Positions 12,481 through 23,672 of a stretch of DNA of 64,000 nucleotides are shown here, in pieces. The notes beneath the pieces were generated by a model that was not told the DNA's origin, did no database searches, and was given only the letters and a program-made list of their open reading frames with translations. Numbering within the stretch: the stretch's first letter is position 1; the number at the start of each line of letters is the position of its first letter. Source of the stretch: Labia minor (taxonomy: Eukaryota > Arthropoda > Insecta > Dermaptera > Spongiphoridae); NCBI GenBank assembly GCA_963082975.1, contig OY720348.1:61901719-61965718 (forward strand), given 5' to 3'. Made by a program: the position numbers and the translations under genes.

Positions 12481-13888
12481 TGTTTTTTTATTGTTTGACT
12501 TTAATTACCTATTTACCTATTTATATAAAAACAAATGGAGAGATTTCTTAGTTGAAATATGTTTTTTATTGAAATTATATCAATGTTCTTTTAACAATTT
12601 TAATTATCATAGTATTTGTTTGACAAAAAGTGTTCTAGTAATTTTGATATAAGTTAAAATTTCTTTATATTTTAATTAAAATATGTGAATTGTAATTAGA
12701 TTACATATAAAATTAAAACTTAAAGTTGAATAAAATTTATTTCTGTATTAGAGAACGGTTTTTGGATGATTGTTTCCTCCTGTGTGCTTTTAGTTAATCT
12801 TATTATGTTCATTTAAAATGAAATATAAATTAACTTAAAGAGGAATATACCTTAAATGTTATGAAAAAACTCAAAAACAAATACTTATAACAGTAAAATA
12901 ATAAATTTCAAATGTTGCCTAAATATTCCTATTTTTGATTGAGAATGTTCATAGGAATGTGAAGATATACATTGAGAGTTTAATTAATTTTTCTCTACGA
13001 CCCGATGTTTTTTTTTATAGAGAATATAATTGGAAAATTGAGAGCTCTTAATGCCACGGTTAAAATTCCCTCAAGTTGTTTCACAAAGGGTCTATAAGTG
13101 AGAGGGAGAAAGTGAGCAAATGAAGAAGGGATGAAAAGTGTTAGGTCCCAATTAGTATAAAATTCCTAATTATTATGATACGATACTCCATTTAATAAAA
13201 TATTTGTTGTTGTTAAAAAAAATTATTTTAGTGTTCAAGTTAATCAATGAAAACATCCCTTATCAATTTAATTGTTTCAATTAAACAGCTTTTTGTAATA
13301 CAAAAAATAAAATAATAAAATTATTGATGACACACACAGATGTACAAATCAATAGATTATAATGTGTGATTACATATATTGATACAGTTAAATGAAACAT
13401 GGAAGAGAATAAAAAGGTTTCCTGCAAAATTTATTCTTTTTATGAGAGAATTGGGAAAAAATAAAAATTGGATGTGTGTGTGTGTGTGTGGAGATGGTTC
13501 AAGGCTGGTGGAATGTGGTTAGTACAGCCAAGTATTTTCATATACAAAAACACCACAAGAGAGACAGAGTGATAAATACATTTTCAAAACTACTTCACTC
13601 TAAATCGTTAAAATGATTCTATTGGTAAAATCCAATTTTTCTTTAACCAATTAAGTTAAGTTTGTTAATGCTTTATATATGTATATGTAAAATGGTCAGG
13701 AGAAATTAATTAAATTTTTCTTATATTTAAATGTATTTTTTATTTTGTATTATTATTATTGCTTAAATGGAAAATTACTGGAAACTAAGATATGTTCAGT
13801 CAAAGGAATCAAGGACTGACAAGTGGCACAATTACCGGACCTATAGAATGTGCAGTTATAGAATCTTTTAATAAAAGAAAACAAAAAA
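12481..13888. other. AT-rich non-coding stretch
   Basis: Contains a (TG)n run near 13472. The stretch after it (GGAGATGGTTCAAGGCTGG) is slightly GC-richer but not identifiable. Confidence 0.55.
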
Positions 13889-13910
13889 AGCGCAGTCCAA
13901 AATTGGTACT
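13889..13910 (+). mobile_element. Fragment of the PIF/Harbinger-like MITE end
   Basis: Twenty bases, GCGCAGTCCAAAATTGGTAC, are identical to the left terminus of the MITE at 57553. A possible partner with CTTTGTACCAATT lies at about 14075 but is too diverged to define an element. Confidence 0.5.
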
Positions 13911-14350
13911 GACAAAAAAAACGTTTTTTTGTAAAAACACATGAGTTCAACTGTCGTTGCTTTGGAAGGGGTAAAAGTCGGTCTTGATAGGTAAATTCAA
14001 CCTAAGTTAAAGATAGTAAAACCTAAATATAACAGGGTGGAAAAAAGGCGGAGGTTAACTTTTTCTCTTTGTACCAATTCCCATTTCTAGCCCATGCAAT
14101 GACGGTACCTTACAAGATGAGATCAATATGACTATATATACAGATGATGGCCAGGCAGAGGTAGACTAGAGAAGAAAACTAATAATATCATGGTTGATCA
14201 GTGTTTGTGTTTTGTTCTTTAGTATATGTGAGTACTATCCAAATTATGTAATGATTTGATCAAAAGTGTATTTCAAAGGCATGTTTATGATTATAAAATT
14301 TTAACGGGTTCATTTTATATTATTAAACAAAATGTATTATTTATGTTATA

Positions 14351-14766
14351 TAGGGTGGGAAGGAGATGAAGTAAATGAAAATGTCACTGATTTCAATAAA
14401 TACAATTATAATTTTATTTGCTTCTAATTTTAATTAAAATTTCTAATTTAAATTAAATGTATTGTAATCAAAATCAAAAATTACTCAAATAATGTTTAAG
14501 CTATTTCTTTTCAATAAAAAGATTCATAAGTCGCTGAGATTCCAATCAAAAAATAAGACTGGTATTCAGTTTCATCGTTCGATAGTATAACATGTAAATC
14601 AACCCTTTTATATATATATATATATATATATAATCTACTCTGATCGTTATTATAATAGGAATATTTATTTTTATTTCTGGTTATAAGATTAGAAGCAAAT
14701 AAAATTTATAATTGTATTTGTTGAAATCAGTGACATTTTCATTTGCTTCATCCCCTCCCCACTCTA
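14351..14766. mobile_element. 416-bp MITE with 80-bp terminal inverted repeats
   Basis: The left arm (to about 14428) starts AGGGTGGGAAGGAGATGAAG. The right arm (from about 14688) is its complement, ending CTTCATCCCCTCCCCACTCT. TA on each side fits a Tc1/mariner-type target. The arms share AAATGTCACTGATTTCAA and a TATTTGCTTCTAAT inner edge. The centre is AT-rich with a (TA)n run and no ORF. Confidence 0.85.
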
Positions 14767-15046
14767 TAACCTCTTTTTTCCTCTAATCCATTTATAAAAA
14801 AGGGCCGTTGGAATAACAAAATCAATCTCTTGAATTGGTGGGATAAAAATAATAGGTGTGTATCAGATGATTAGTTTAACAAAGAAAATTTTGTAACCTG
14901 ATCGGAGAAGAGCTAACCACTTTATCAATTTCCAATTGGACTATTATTCAGCCTGATAATGGCCATCTATCATAGGGGAGCGACCCCATAAAAATTAAAA
15001 AAAGCCTGGCCAACGAACGCTGCATCACAATTAGTTTCTGGTAGTT

Positions 15047-16014
15047 CAGTGATCGTCAACCTGCGGCTCTTTCTATATCATGATGTGACTCACTAGTTCC
15101 ATGCGTAAATATTATTATAATTATATTATTTTATTTTCAAAACTCAAAATATTATTAAAATGAAAAAAACTGCAAACATGATGAGAACATTCACGTTTAT
15201 TTAGTTGTTTGGAATAAAAAATAAAATCTATACCATCTACCCAAATCCTATTATAATATTGAAACAAAAAGGTTAGTGGCTCTTTAACCCTCAAGTCGGT
15301 AATTACATTTTTTGTGCTAGCTCTCTGGAAGGAATTAAATGACAGTAAAATGCATTTCCTCCTGATCGTGTTGCAGTGTTTCGTAAAATAATTAATATCA
15401 TAAACTACTCAAGATAAATTTATGAAATTTTCAAGAGATATCATGGGAAAATGTATGTTAGTATACCAAAAAACACTTTTAGGTACCATTTAAGGCATAT
15501 TTTTCTTTCTACCAGATAAAGCTACAATTTTGATCCTTGAGATCTACCCCTTCCATATTTTTATCATACTTTATATATTACATTTGGGTTTAGTTATTTG
15601 TTTACCCTTTTTTTCTTTTGTAACCATAGAAGCATCATGAAATGTTAAAATAAAAGTTACTGATTTTTTATCTACCCATTTCAATGACATCACACCCTGA
15701 CTATGAAAAGCAATAACTTCTTCTTTCTTCGATTTGGCCTGTTTCAAAGCTAGTGGGGCATTTTTTTTTCTATTTATCTTCACTGTACCTTCTACGTTAA
15801 CTTTATTTTCTTTCAATATGAGACATAAATCAGGGGATTTATATTAGGAATGAAGATTTTTATAAACACTGAACTCCCCGTGTGAGGAATCGAGGTCTCG
15901 ACTGTAAAACAGATTTTGTCTCACGAGTATGGACTCGGGTTACCGGCTTTAGTGGTTAAAAACAAAGAAATTTTGCATATTATAATTTTGGCTCTTCCGT
16001 CTTTCCGACCTCTG
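15047..16014. mobile_element. hAT-ended element carrying a piggyBac relic
   Basis: The left end is CAGTGATCGTCAACCTGCGG and the right end, in complement, is CAGAGGTCGGAAAGACGGAA. Both resemble hAT termini. The flanks TGGTAGTT (15039-15046) and TGCTAGTT (16015-16022) match at 7 of 8 positions, as an 8-bp hAT target duplication would. The recognisable coding sequence inside belongs to the piggyBac family on the minus strand. Either a piggyBac copy landed in a hAT element or the hAT-like ends are coincidental. Confidence 0.55.
15480..15865 (-). pseudogene. piggyBac-family (PGBD) transposase fragment
   Basis: Minus-strand frame with signature piggyBac strings in the family's order: SPDLCLIL, VEGTVKINRKKNAPLALK, SQGVMSLKWVDKKSV (family: LKWKDKRDV), a TFHDASMV block (family: LSTIHDxEMV), ITKPKCNI, and after a frame break NMEGVDLKDQ (family: xMGGVDxxDQ). 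These belong to the C-terminal half of the DDE transposase core. Stops and a frameshift near 15590 show it is dead. The N-terminal half is absent. Confidence 0.85.
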
Positions 16015-16475
16015 TGCTAGTTTATTTATTTTATTATATACTCTTATTATAAAAAATGAAAAAATAATACTTCAGACATTCATAAGAAATAACAATGTAG
16101 TTATTTAAATAATGGGAAATCCATTTGCAAGAGAAGATAATATGAATTTTTAAATCCGATTGAAAACAATAATTTAACCAAATTGAAAGCAAATGAATAG
16201 AAAAAGAATTTACTTAGAAATTCAATAGACCAATTTTCATCTATTATTTTTATTATATGTATTACTTGTGATTTATTATAGACAATCTCAAATTGCTTAC
16301 ATTTTCTATTTAGATAGTCATAATAAGAATTGATTTTCTACAAATGTTGTCTTCATTCCTCAGGGAATCCTTCCCGGTGTGATGAAGATTATTATTATTA
16401 GTCTATTAATTTATTTCAGTTCCATCTGAATATAACAACTTGAATTTCTATCGATTCTTATTCGTTCATATCATT

Positions 16476-17009
16476 ACTATCTCGCCAGAGATTTGATTTG
16501 AAGTTCCCTGAGTCATTTTCACTAAATTAACAAAAATGTCTGTGTGTATGTATGTAGACAAGATTACGCAAAAACGGTTTGAGCTAGAATCATGAAATTT
16601 GGTATACAGGCATTATTCAAAATTCGTAGTTTTCTATCAACTTTTGAGAAATGTAGCTCCACTGGAAGAGGGTCATTACCTACAACGTTTTGATTTTTTT
16701 TTCCTCTAAAGTGACCGTAAAAATAAAGATATATGTTTGATAGTTTTTCACATGATTAAAAATTGTATAAAACTGCTATATATAGAATGTCAGCTTGATT
16801 GAATCGCTGAAATTTTTAATTTTTTAACACTGCAAATCTCACGCGCCAACACGTGACGTGGTGCCATAAACAAAGAGCCATACACGTGCTGGTTTAATAC
16901 ATATTATTTATTAATTTTAATTTATAATTTAATTAATTAAATTTAAATATGATATATGTTAGTTAATCCATTTCAAATTTCCGAGATAGTGGAGTGGAGA
17001 CACTCCAGA
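16476..17009 (+). repeat. Family B repeat, copy 1 (internal deletion near left end)
   Basis: Left end ACTATCTCGCCAGAG, then a deletion compared with the 59156 and 62230 copies. The GACAAGATTACGCAAAAACG block, the TATCAACTTTTGAGAAATGT block, the CACGCGCCAACACGTGACGT block and the right end GATAGTGGAGTGGAGACACT remain. It has no ORF. The superfamily is unknown; see the finding on family B ends. Confidence 0.8.
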
Positions 17010-17155
17010 TTATTTTTTAAAAAATATCAAAATGAAATCGAAGACAAATTTCACAAACTTTTCCTAGTATATAAGACACTATTATCAAAACAAGGAGTTG
17101 TAAGTGATTCACGGAATTAGATATAAATTCTTCTTTTTGGTTATTATCTATAAGG

Positions 17156-17560
17156 AGGAAAGATGGATTTAAAACGACTTTTGTCACTCATAATGGACAC
17201 TGTTAATGGAAGCGAATTTCATTTGGGCTGAAAATTTCACCTGCAGTATTCCAATGTGTTTTAACATATATTTACCAAAATAATTTACAAGAATTTTGTG
17301 GAAATTACAATGATGATATCCTAATAATTTCTGAAAATTTTGAAGATCATCTGAGTTATATAAGGAAAGTTATTTAGATAATAAATCAAGAAAGTTTTCT
17401 TTTAAAAATGTCAAAATGTGAAATTCATCAAAATTCAGTTAAATATTGGAAATAATAAAGTGACAACAATTAAAGAATTTTTAAACCCTAAATATAAAAC
17501 AAATATTTGACAATTTTTAGGAAATAAATTTTTTATCGCACTACATTCCAGATGGTATAT
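17156..17560 (+). pseudogene. Ty3/gypsy reverse transcriptase relic
   Basis: One frame gives a clear gypsy-type RT segment: KDGFKTTFVTHNG, WKRISFGLKISPAVFQ, the catalytic-box variant NYNDDILIISENFEDHL (family usually YIDDIL), then LLKMSKCEI and EFLNPK at the thumb and connection. Two in-frame stops and a break near 17455 show it is inactive. No LTR, gag or integrase is visible nearby. It starts ~150 bp after a family B copy. Confidence 0.85.
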
Positions 17561-17761
17561 AATATTTTTTATAATCATATTCCTTTTTTTTTTGATGTAA
17601 AGTTTAATGAGTAAAAAAGTAATTAATAATTAAAACGCGGAACCCCCTGTTAAGTTGCGAAAAGCGCCAAAGGCGTTCTGAGTAGCGAGTATTTTATATG
17701 TTCATTGGAAAATCTTAATTATTATTAATGTGATTAAATTTCATTTTATTTTCTCTCATTC

Positions 17762-18010
17762 TCTGACTTTTGTACGTCCTACGCAAGGACAACCCCTATC
17801 AAGTTTGTTATATCAAATAGGTGTCCTATGAATGATAGAACGGGTCCTATCAACCTTTACCTTGATTTTCTTGATCGATCCCTGAAGCTGAGTTAACTCC
17901 GACCCATAGACTCTCTTTAGAGAAATTTTCCTTGCCAGGCCCGGAACTTGAACCCGGGACCACGAGAATGTAAACCAATTACACTAACTCACACCCTGTA
18001 GCGCCTCAGC
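17762..18010 (-). mobile_element. tRNA-derived SINE, copy 1 (with A- and B-box)
   Basis: On the minus strand it begins with a tRNA-like head: TTAGTGTAATTGG as an A-box-like segment and GGTCCCGGGTTCAAGTTCCG as a B box in a T-arm. A body follows, shared with the 40434 and 57743 copies: GATCAAGAAAATCAAGGTAA, GGTTGATAGGACCCGTTCTA and TTGTCCTTGCGTAGGACGTA. These are hallmarks of RNA polymerase III-transcribed SINEs mobilised by LINE enzymes. The three copies differ by substitutions and small deletions. Confidence 0.85.
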
Positions 18011-18356
18011 TATTTTCTCCCATGATTTTTGTATTTGGTTCGAATAATTTATTTACCTCCAAAAGGATTTCAATTAACTTAGGTTATTACAGAATAAAAA
18101 TTATTTTATGTTATTTTCGATTTCAACGAAATTATCTTTAAAAAATCTATTTCAATAAATACAATAATGTGGAATTCTTTTCCTTCGTTCGATTATATTG
18201 GCAATTGAAATTAATCGATTTGAACCTGAAGGTTTAGTCCTTTAGCCTTGGTCGCTTTTATATTTTTTTTTTTTTTCAATTTCCTAAGCAATTTTCCTTC
18301 ATACATGAACCATGCTTGGATTATTAAACTCATTAAAAAAAACTTCATCGATTTAA
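18011..18356. other. AT-rich spacer
   Basis: No coding or repeat feature seen between the SINE and the ORF that follows. Confidence 0.6.
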
Positions 18357-18989
18357 GTGTTTGCACGTGATTCAATAAAATTTAAAAATCTAACAAAAAT
18401 TTATATTTATATATATATATATATATATATGATAAATTCCAGTATGTTACATAGAAATTTAAGTATATCCCCCATTATAGTAATTCATCCAAACGTGTAT
18501 CTAATGTTAAGAACCATCTTAGTCAGTCCAAGCACACTTAAAGCTGAGAACCTCTCTTTATGTTGTGTGTGTGCTAATATTCATTCAATATTTCACCCCA
18601 CAGTGGACGACCCTTATTCCATGCTCCAATTCAGTCATCATCCCTTCCCTGTTCCCTTCTACAACATTCACTGCGGTGGATATAATAGAACCTTGGCAAA
18701 GCTTCATAAAATAAACACATTTTTCAATGGTGGAGTATTAAATCCACCTCACTATATGGATATCGTTTTAAATTTAACAACCCATCTCTCTCTCTCTTCA
18801 ACGATAACCATTAAAAATAATATAAATTCTTTCCATGTCCCTTTTAATGGTTTAGCATTCAAATTAGTCTTTATTAGTAATTATAACTTCAGCACTGTTT
18901 CTATTTTGGATAGCGCTTTTAGTTCTTTCAGTGATGTCCATTTAACCAAATTTATACTCCAAAAATCTCTTTTTTTTTTGGAGGGATAA
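18357..18989 (+). CDS. Unexplained 210-codon open frame, hypothetical
   Basis: The longest open frame in the window. Its first ~25 codons run through a (TA)n tract (Ile-Tyr repeats), so a real start would be the Met at about codon 25 (MINSSMLHRN) or later. The rest is rich in His, Ser, Asn, Phe and Pro, for example DPYSMLQFSHHPFPVPFYN, with no domain I recognise, no clear signal peptide and a short CT-repeat-coded SLSLSS. A 180-codon run without stops is unlikely by chance at this base composition, which is the only argument for coding. No promoter, splice site or conserved motif backs it. Confidence 0.2.
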   Translation: MFARDSIKFKNLTKIYIYIYIYIYMINSSMLHRNLSISPIIVIHPNVYLMLRTILVSPSTLKAENLSLCCVCANIHSIFHPTVDDPYSMLQFSHHPFPVPFYNIHCGGYNRTLAKLHKINTFFNGGVLNPPHYMDIVLNLTTHLSLSSTITIKNNINSFHVPFNGLAFKLVFISNYNFSTVSILDSAFSSFSDVHLTKFILQKSLFFLEG

Positions 18990-20587
18990 AAAAATGGCAA
19001 ATTGGACCATGTCTAATGAATGAAGAGGCTGGGGTGTTCGGAACTGCAAAACTCCACGGGATTTTTTATGAATTCACAAATTATGGAATTTTTGAGGTGA
19101 AGAATTGATCTGTATAATTCTCATTTATAGCCAAATTATTATTTTCCTTGGTTAAATTGATTAAAAACAGGTTATAATGACTTATTATGATTGTGTGAAT
19201 TGGGAAAACAATAAATTTCTATTATAACGTTCTTTAGTATTTTATTTTTAATGTTTTTGAATCAATTTAGTATTTGTCAGTTTAGAGCAGTTTAGTCAGT
19301 TTAACGCCCCAAGAGTCCATATTGGTCTTACAATATATTTGTAAATCATGAGTTTATTTTCACTCGTCAGTTCCGTATGTCTGCCCATTAGCCAGTATAT
19401 TTTTCTGTCTGATTTTTATTTCATTATATTTCATTTTTATATGTTGCTTCTATCTTAGTTTGACATATGGATATTTTTCCGAATGAAAATTAATAGAAAA
19501 AAAAAATTAAATCAACCTCTTCCTTCATAATTATTAATTCTATTTATCAAAATATATCTTCGAAAATCTTCCAAAAAAGTAGATTCTTATTATCTTCTAT
19601 TTAATTATTTATTGTAATATACACTATTATTGATCCTAATAAATGATTGAATTAAATTAACATGATAATTAAATTTGTCAATGAGAAAATTGTTAAGTAA
19701 ACAATTCTTTGAGAACTAATACTGTGTGAATTTAATTATAAATTAATAAATATTCCCTCACTGGATCAATAATATAATATAATAATAATAATTTTAATTT
19801 AGTATTCATGATTTGCTAATGAAAATGCCAGAAAATAGAATATGTTTGTTTGTTAATTCGTTAGATAATCTTTAGTATTAAGCAAGTTCTTGTCTGCAGC
19901 AATCACATTACTCCAACTCTCCTTATTTTCTGAGTCAGCTTCATTCAATTTCTATCTCCTCTTAAAACTTTCCTATTAAATTTTATATTGTAAGCCTATC
20001 ACGTTCTTGATCTCATCGGTGTTTCCTAATTGGTTTCCCTATAAACCAACTTCTGCCCATCGTAAACTATTCGATTAATGATTCTGATTATGTTTGGGGG
20101 ATGGATAAAGGTCAGTTTGCTTGGAGAATAAAAGAAATTGAAAGAAAATGAAATGGTAGATAGGCATAGAAAAATGCATGTAACAATAGGGTTTCAACTA
20201 TACTTTATGCAACCCAATGCCTATATTTAGAATACTAACTTACATTGAAATTACTGATTGCATAATCTAAATGAGCTAAGCAGACAGATTCAATCTATTT
20301 TCCAAGTTTATCTATATATCAATTATTTCAAAAGCTAATAGTTAATTTAAACTGAATTTTTAATATATAAAATTCTCTCATTTAATTTCTCTTGAATTAA
20401 ATTTTCAATACAATAAAATTGTTTTTCATCTCTCTCTCTCTCTCTTTCTTGTATAGTATATACCTACGTATCAATAGATTTTCAAAATGATTAATGAGTT
20501 TGAAAATTGGAAAAATTCCTTCTCGTTTCATGAATGAATAAATATAATAATTGGATGACCTTTAATGTATCCCTAAATTTAGTTTGA
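18990..20587. other. AT-rich non-coding stretch
   Basis: Low-complexity AT sequence with a (CT)n run at about 20430-20448. A slightly GC-richer patch at 19285-19400 holds no readable exon. Confidence 0.6.
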
Positions 20588-20800
20588 AATGATAAAATCT
20601 AGAAGATTAAGAGATTTTAGCACGAATACGAGATAAAAGATTGGTTCAAATTTTATTGCTGTGAAAACCAATTGGAAGAGAAGGAATGCATTGGATAGAT
20701 AACATCATAGCAGATAAGAGAGAATCATTGGATGTGTGACTGTGGCTCAAGATAGGGACTGGTGGACCAATGGGTCTGTTTCGGCCAAGAACAATTGAGT
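20588..20800 (+). pseudogene. LINE ORF2 C-terminus relic
   Basis: Translates in pieces to MIKSRRLR, then a basic segment, an ALDR..H line and VAQDRDWW..FGQE. This parallels the IKSRRLRWAGHVARM to VVAAAKTFE tail of the 21290 copy. Several stops are present. The segment just downstream of the RT domain is all that is left. Confidence 0.6.
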
Positions 20801-21071
20801 TTAATAACTTTAATATTTTTAATTTTACATTTTCTTCAACATAACAATTTATTGATTATTAATTCTTCATTATTAATTTGACTAATTAATTCCTTTCTAT
20901 TTATTTTTTTATTGTTTTTGAAAATAATATATGTACCTATGTTTATACGTCTCTTAAATACATTTTCTGGTCCTATACTGCAGTGGTTAAGAACTATTAA
21001 ATCTATTTATGATTTCGACCTGATATTTTAATTTATGTTCCTCATTTTTAAAATTATCTAAATTGTATCGT

Positions 21072-21288
21072 GCGCGCGTATTTGATGAATTTCTCCTAAC
21101 TTCATCGATAGCCGTTCTCTCAATTTTATTGCAAGCAAATAATGATCCGAATCACAATCTGCCCCTCTATAAACTTTGACATCCAGAATATTAGACTGGT
21201 GTCTTCAGTCTACCAGAACATGATCAATTTGATTACATGTTTTTCTGTCTGGTGAGCTCCATGTACCCTTATGAAGATCTCTATGCTT
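21072..21288 (-). pseudogene. LINE endonuclease-domain fragment, inverted
   Basis: The minus strand reads HRDLHKGTWSSPDRKTCNQI DHVLVD (one stop follows), NILDVKVYRGADCDSD and HYLLAIKL. This is the C-terminal part of an AP-type endonuclease: the GTW-SPDG..NQIDHVL line and the SDHYLL motif, whose histidine is catalytic in the family. It faces away from the RT-tail fragment that begins at about 21290, with no gap between them. See the finding on the inversion. Confidence 0.75.
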
Positions 21289-21289
21289 A

Positions 21290-21810
21290 AAAAAAGTGCA
21301 TCAAAATTATTATCAAAGGGGATAAAAGTTAAAATATATAAAATAATCATTTTACCGGTTGTATTATATGGGTGTGAGGCATGGTCTATGACCTTAGGTG
21401 ACGAGAGTAGATTTAGAGTATTTGAGAATAGGATTCTGCGAAGCATTTATGGGCCAAAGAAAGATGAGGTCACCGGGGAATGGCGAAGATTGCATAACGA
21501 GGAATTGCATGACCTCTATGCATCTCCAGATATAGTTAAAATTATAAAATCGAGAAGACTGCGGTGGGCAGGACACGTGGCTAGAATGGGAGAAGATAGA
21601 ATGGCAAAAATTATATTGGTAGGGAGACCGAGTGGGAAACGTCCACTTAGAAGACCAATTACAGGGTGGATGGATAATGTGGGAAAGGATGTGAGAGAGA
21701 TGGGAGAGGATAGGGCCTGGAGGGTTGTGACTCAGAATAGGAATTCTTGGAGAGGTGTGGTTGCTGCGGCCAAGACTTTCGAGTTCCGTAGTCACAGAGA
21801 TAGATAGATA
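21290..21810 (+). pseudogene. Non-LTR retrotransposon ORF2 C-terminus
   Basis: Open for about 170 codons (nominal Met at 21271, but the family-like sequence starts near 21292). It runs KIYKIIILPVVLYGCEAW, FENRILRSIYGPK, the GEWRRLHNEELHDLYASPDI line, RRLRWAGHVARMGEDRM and WMDNVGKDVREMGEDRAW, ending FEFRSHRDR and TAG in a GATAGATAGAT tail. These strings are characteristic of arthropod endonuclease/reverse-transcriptase LINEs, just after the RT domain. The catalytic RT core (FADD) is missing, so it is a truncated insert, but it has no internal stop and is the youngest-looking LINE copy here. Confidence 0.9.
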
Positions 21811-21813
21811 CTG

Positions 21814-22065
21814 CAGTACTTCTCAAACTTTTTGAAGTCACGGCCCCCTTGGAACGCAAATCAATATGTCACAGCCCCCGTGATTTTTAGTTTAGATTGC
21901 TTAAATTTATAATTTTAAATTTCTATATGCAAACTTTTATCAGTCAATAGATGCATTTACTAATGTTAAAAAGAACCTTATTTAATTATTATAATGTATG
22001 TGTCACATTTTTCGAAATTCCACGGCCCCCCAGGGCGCCGCGACCCACCACTTTGAGAAGCCCTG
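21814..22065. mobile_element. 252-bp hAT MITE
   Basis: Ends CAGTACTTCTCAAAC and, in complement, CAGGGCTTCTCAAAG, the classic hAT 'CAG.GCTTCTCAA' terminus, followed by GC-rich CACGGCCCCC on both sides. Flanks AGATACTG and CTATACTG share 6 of 8 bases, a plausible decayed 8-bp target duplication. It inserted just behind the LINE's GATA tail, so it is younger than that LINE copy. Confidence 0.85.
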
Positions 22066-22258
22066 CTATACTGGATCGAAGAACACACAAAACATGATTA
22101 ACTTTTTCAGTTGTCAAAAACAAACTACTAATCCAAAATGGCTGATAATATAAGCATATGAGAAACATATGTGTATCAACATAACAAAAAAATTTTGATA
22201 ATCGAATGTACAAGCCCGCGAAAATTCAAATTTCACCTTTTCTTTTGAACATATCTCG

Positions 22259-22260
<2 letters not shown>

Positions 22261-22305
<45 letters not shown>
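22261..22305. repeat. (TA)n microsatellite
   Basis: A pure 45-bp TA tract. A G-rich homopolymer of about 14 G follows at 22438-22451. The short minus-strand frames across it are repeat artefacts. Confidence 0.95.
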
Positions 22306-22307
<2 letters not shown>

Positions 22308-23115
22308 AAAGCGCTCGGGGGCCACAACAAATTGTTAACAAAAGGAAATTTTTGTAAAAACACTCCTGATCGTTTGTGTGAATAAAACAATTAGAGTCAC
22401 AAGTAAAAAGGGTTCCCCTGCGCGTGGAGTAATTAAGAGGGGGGGGGGGGGCTGTAAAAATGGTTTGCAAATTAAAGAAAATAATAATAAATTCAATTAA
22501 TATTAATAAAATATGACCGTGTGTGTGTCACCAGCGATATTATATATAAAATTATGCTAAATATAAAAAAATGAAAATTGTAAATGAATTAAAATAATGG
22601 GGTTTGATTTTATATAACAAAAAAAAACAATTTAAAAAAAATAAAGTAGAATAGTAATATGAATAAGGTAATTCGAACAAGGAAAAATTATTATAATAAT
22701 GATACAAAGAGAAATCTCTGGTGGCAAAAAACAATAAAACCCAGTGAAATATATTTATAAAGATGAAATCGGATTTGTTTAATAAATTGAAAAGCAAAAT
22801 AATATTACCAAATAAATAAGCCCTAGGTATAGTAAATCTAAAGTAAGATTTATTCAGATATAAATTTTAAATAAAATTTCCAAAAATTCGTAATTCCAAA
22901 AATAATAGCCAAACAACTTGTCTTGATTAATGTTATTATGTACTCCCACTTGTTAACTCTCTGGATAAACCAAGAAAGAGATCGAGGACCCAGTTGAATG
23001 ATAAGAAATGTGAAGTGAGGTTTTTAAACAAAAATGCGAATCCTTGAAACTTCTCTTTGCTTTTCTGAAAATTGAATAATTCGTAATTACATAAATGTTA
23101 TTAAATACTTATTAA
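22306..23115. other. AT-rich non-coding stretch
   Basis: Mostly AT-rich, with a GC-richer patch near 22305-22325 and the G14 run. No reading frame or repeat assigned. Confidence 0.55.
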
Positions 23116-23645
23116 TCTTTATTATACTAGCAAAAATTGTATATATATATATTTGAATTATTAAACCGCTCTAAGGATTTTTTTTGAAATTCACACTATA
23201 GATAATATTTATAAAGAAAAATCGATCTGTATTGGTTTCAGCTTCGGAAAAAATCATCTTTGTTAGTTTTTTCACAATTTGAAATAGGAATTTTAATAAT
23301 AAAAAAATGGAGCATGGTTACGGCGGACTTCGCTTCCTTATATATATAAACACAAAATATTATAAATAAAATAAAATAAAATTAAAAATATTTATTTTAA
23401 TAATATTTTGTAATCAAATTATATCCACAGAGTATACTTTTCTGACTTCCAGTGAATTAATACGTACATTTAAGGGCTGTATGTTTTTTGACTTTTATTT
23501 TAATTTATGTTCTTTTAAATTATTTGAAATTGTTTCATATATTATGTCGTTTATTTATTTTAATTAATAATCTTAATCTTAAATATTCATAGTACATAAG
23601 GAATAATTTTTTTAAAGTATCGAGGGGCGGCTCGGTTAACCTGGT
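23116..23645 (-). repeat. Family A repeat, full length
   Basis: Both ends are present: the tail with CTAGTATAATAAAG on one side and, on the other, the head whose complement reads GGCGGCTCGGTTAACCTGGT. It carries the diverged central block with CATGGTTACGGCGG (as in the 33604 copy) instead of the GACGTCA block. Family B copy 2 starts only 27 bp further on. Confidence 0.8.
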
Positions 23646-23672
23646 ACTTAAGTATTAAACAAATTAATTTTT

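Noticed and set aside
15890..15960. tRNA-like words (TAGTGGTTAA, ATCGAGGTCTCGAC)
   Set aside because: A-box-like and B-box-like words are on opposite strands and no cloverleaf forms.
18440..18530. HRNL and IHPNVYLM as kinase catalytic-loop exon
   Set aside because: Lacks HRDxKxxN and DFG spacing, no splice sites; chance resemblance.
21210..21446. Minus-strand frame MLRRILFSN..
   Set aside because: Wrong frame over the LINE; the meaningful minus-strand frame is the endonuclease one ending at 21288.
21394..21795. 133-codon minus-strand frame
   Set aside because: Antisense shadow of the LINE C-terminus.
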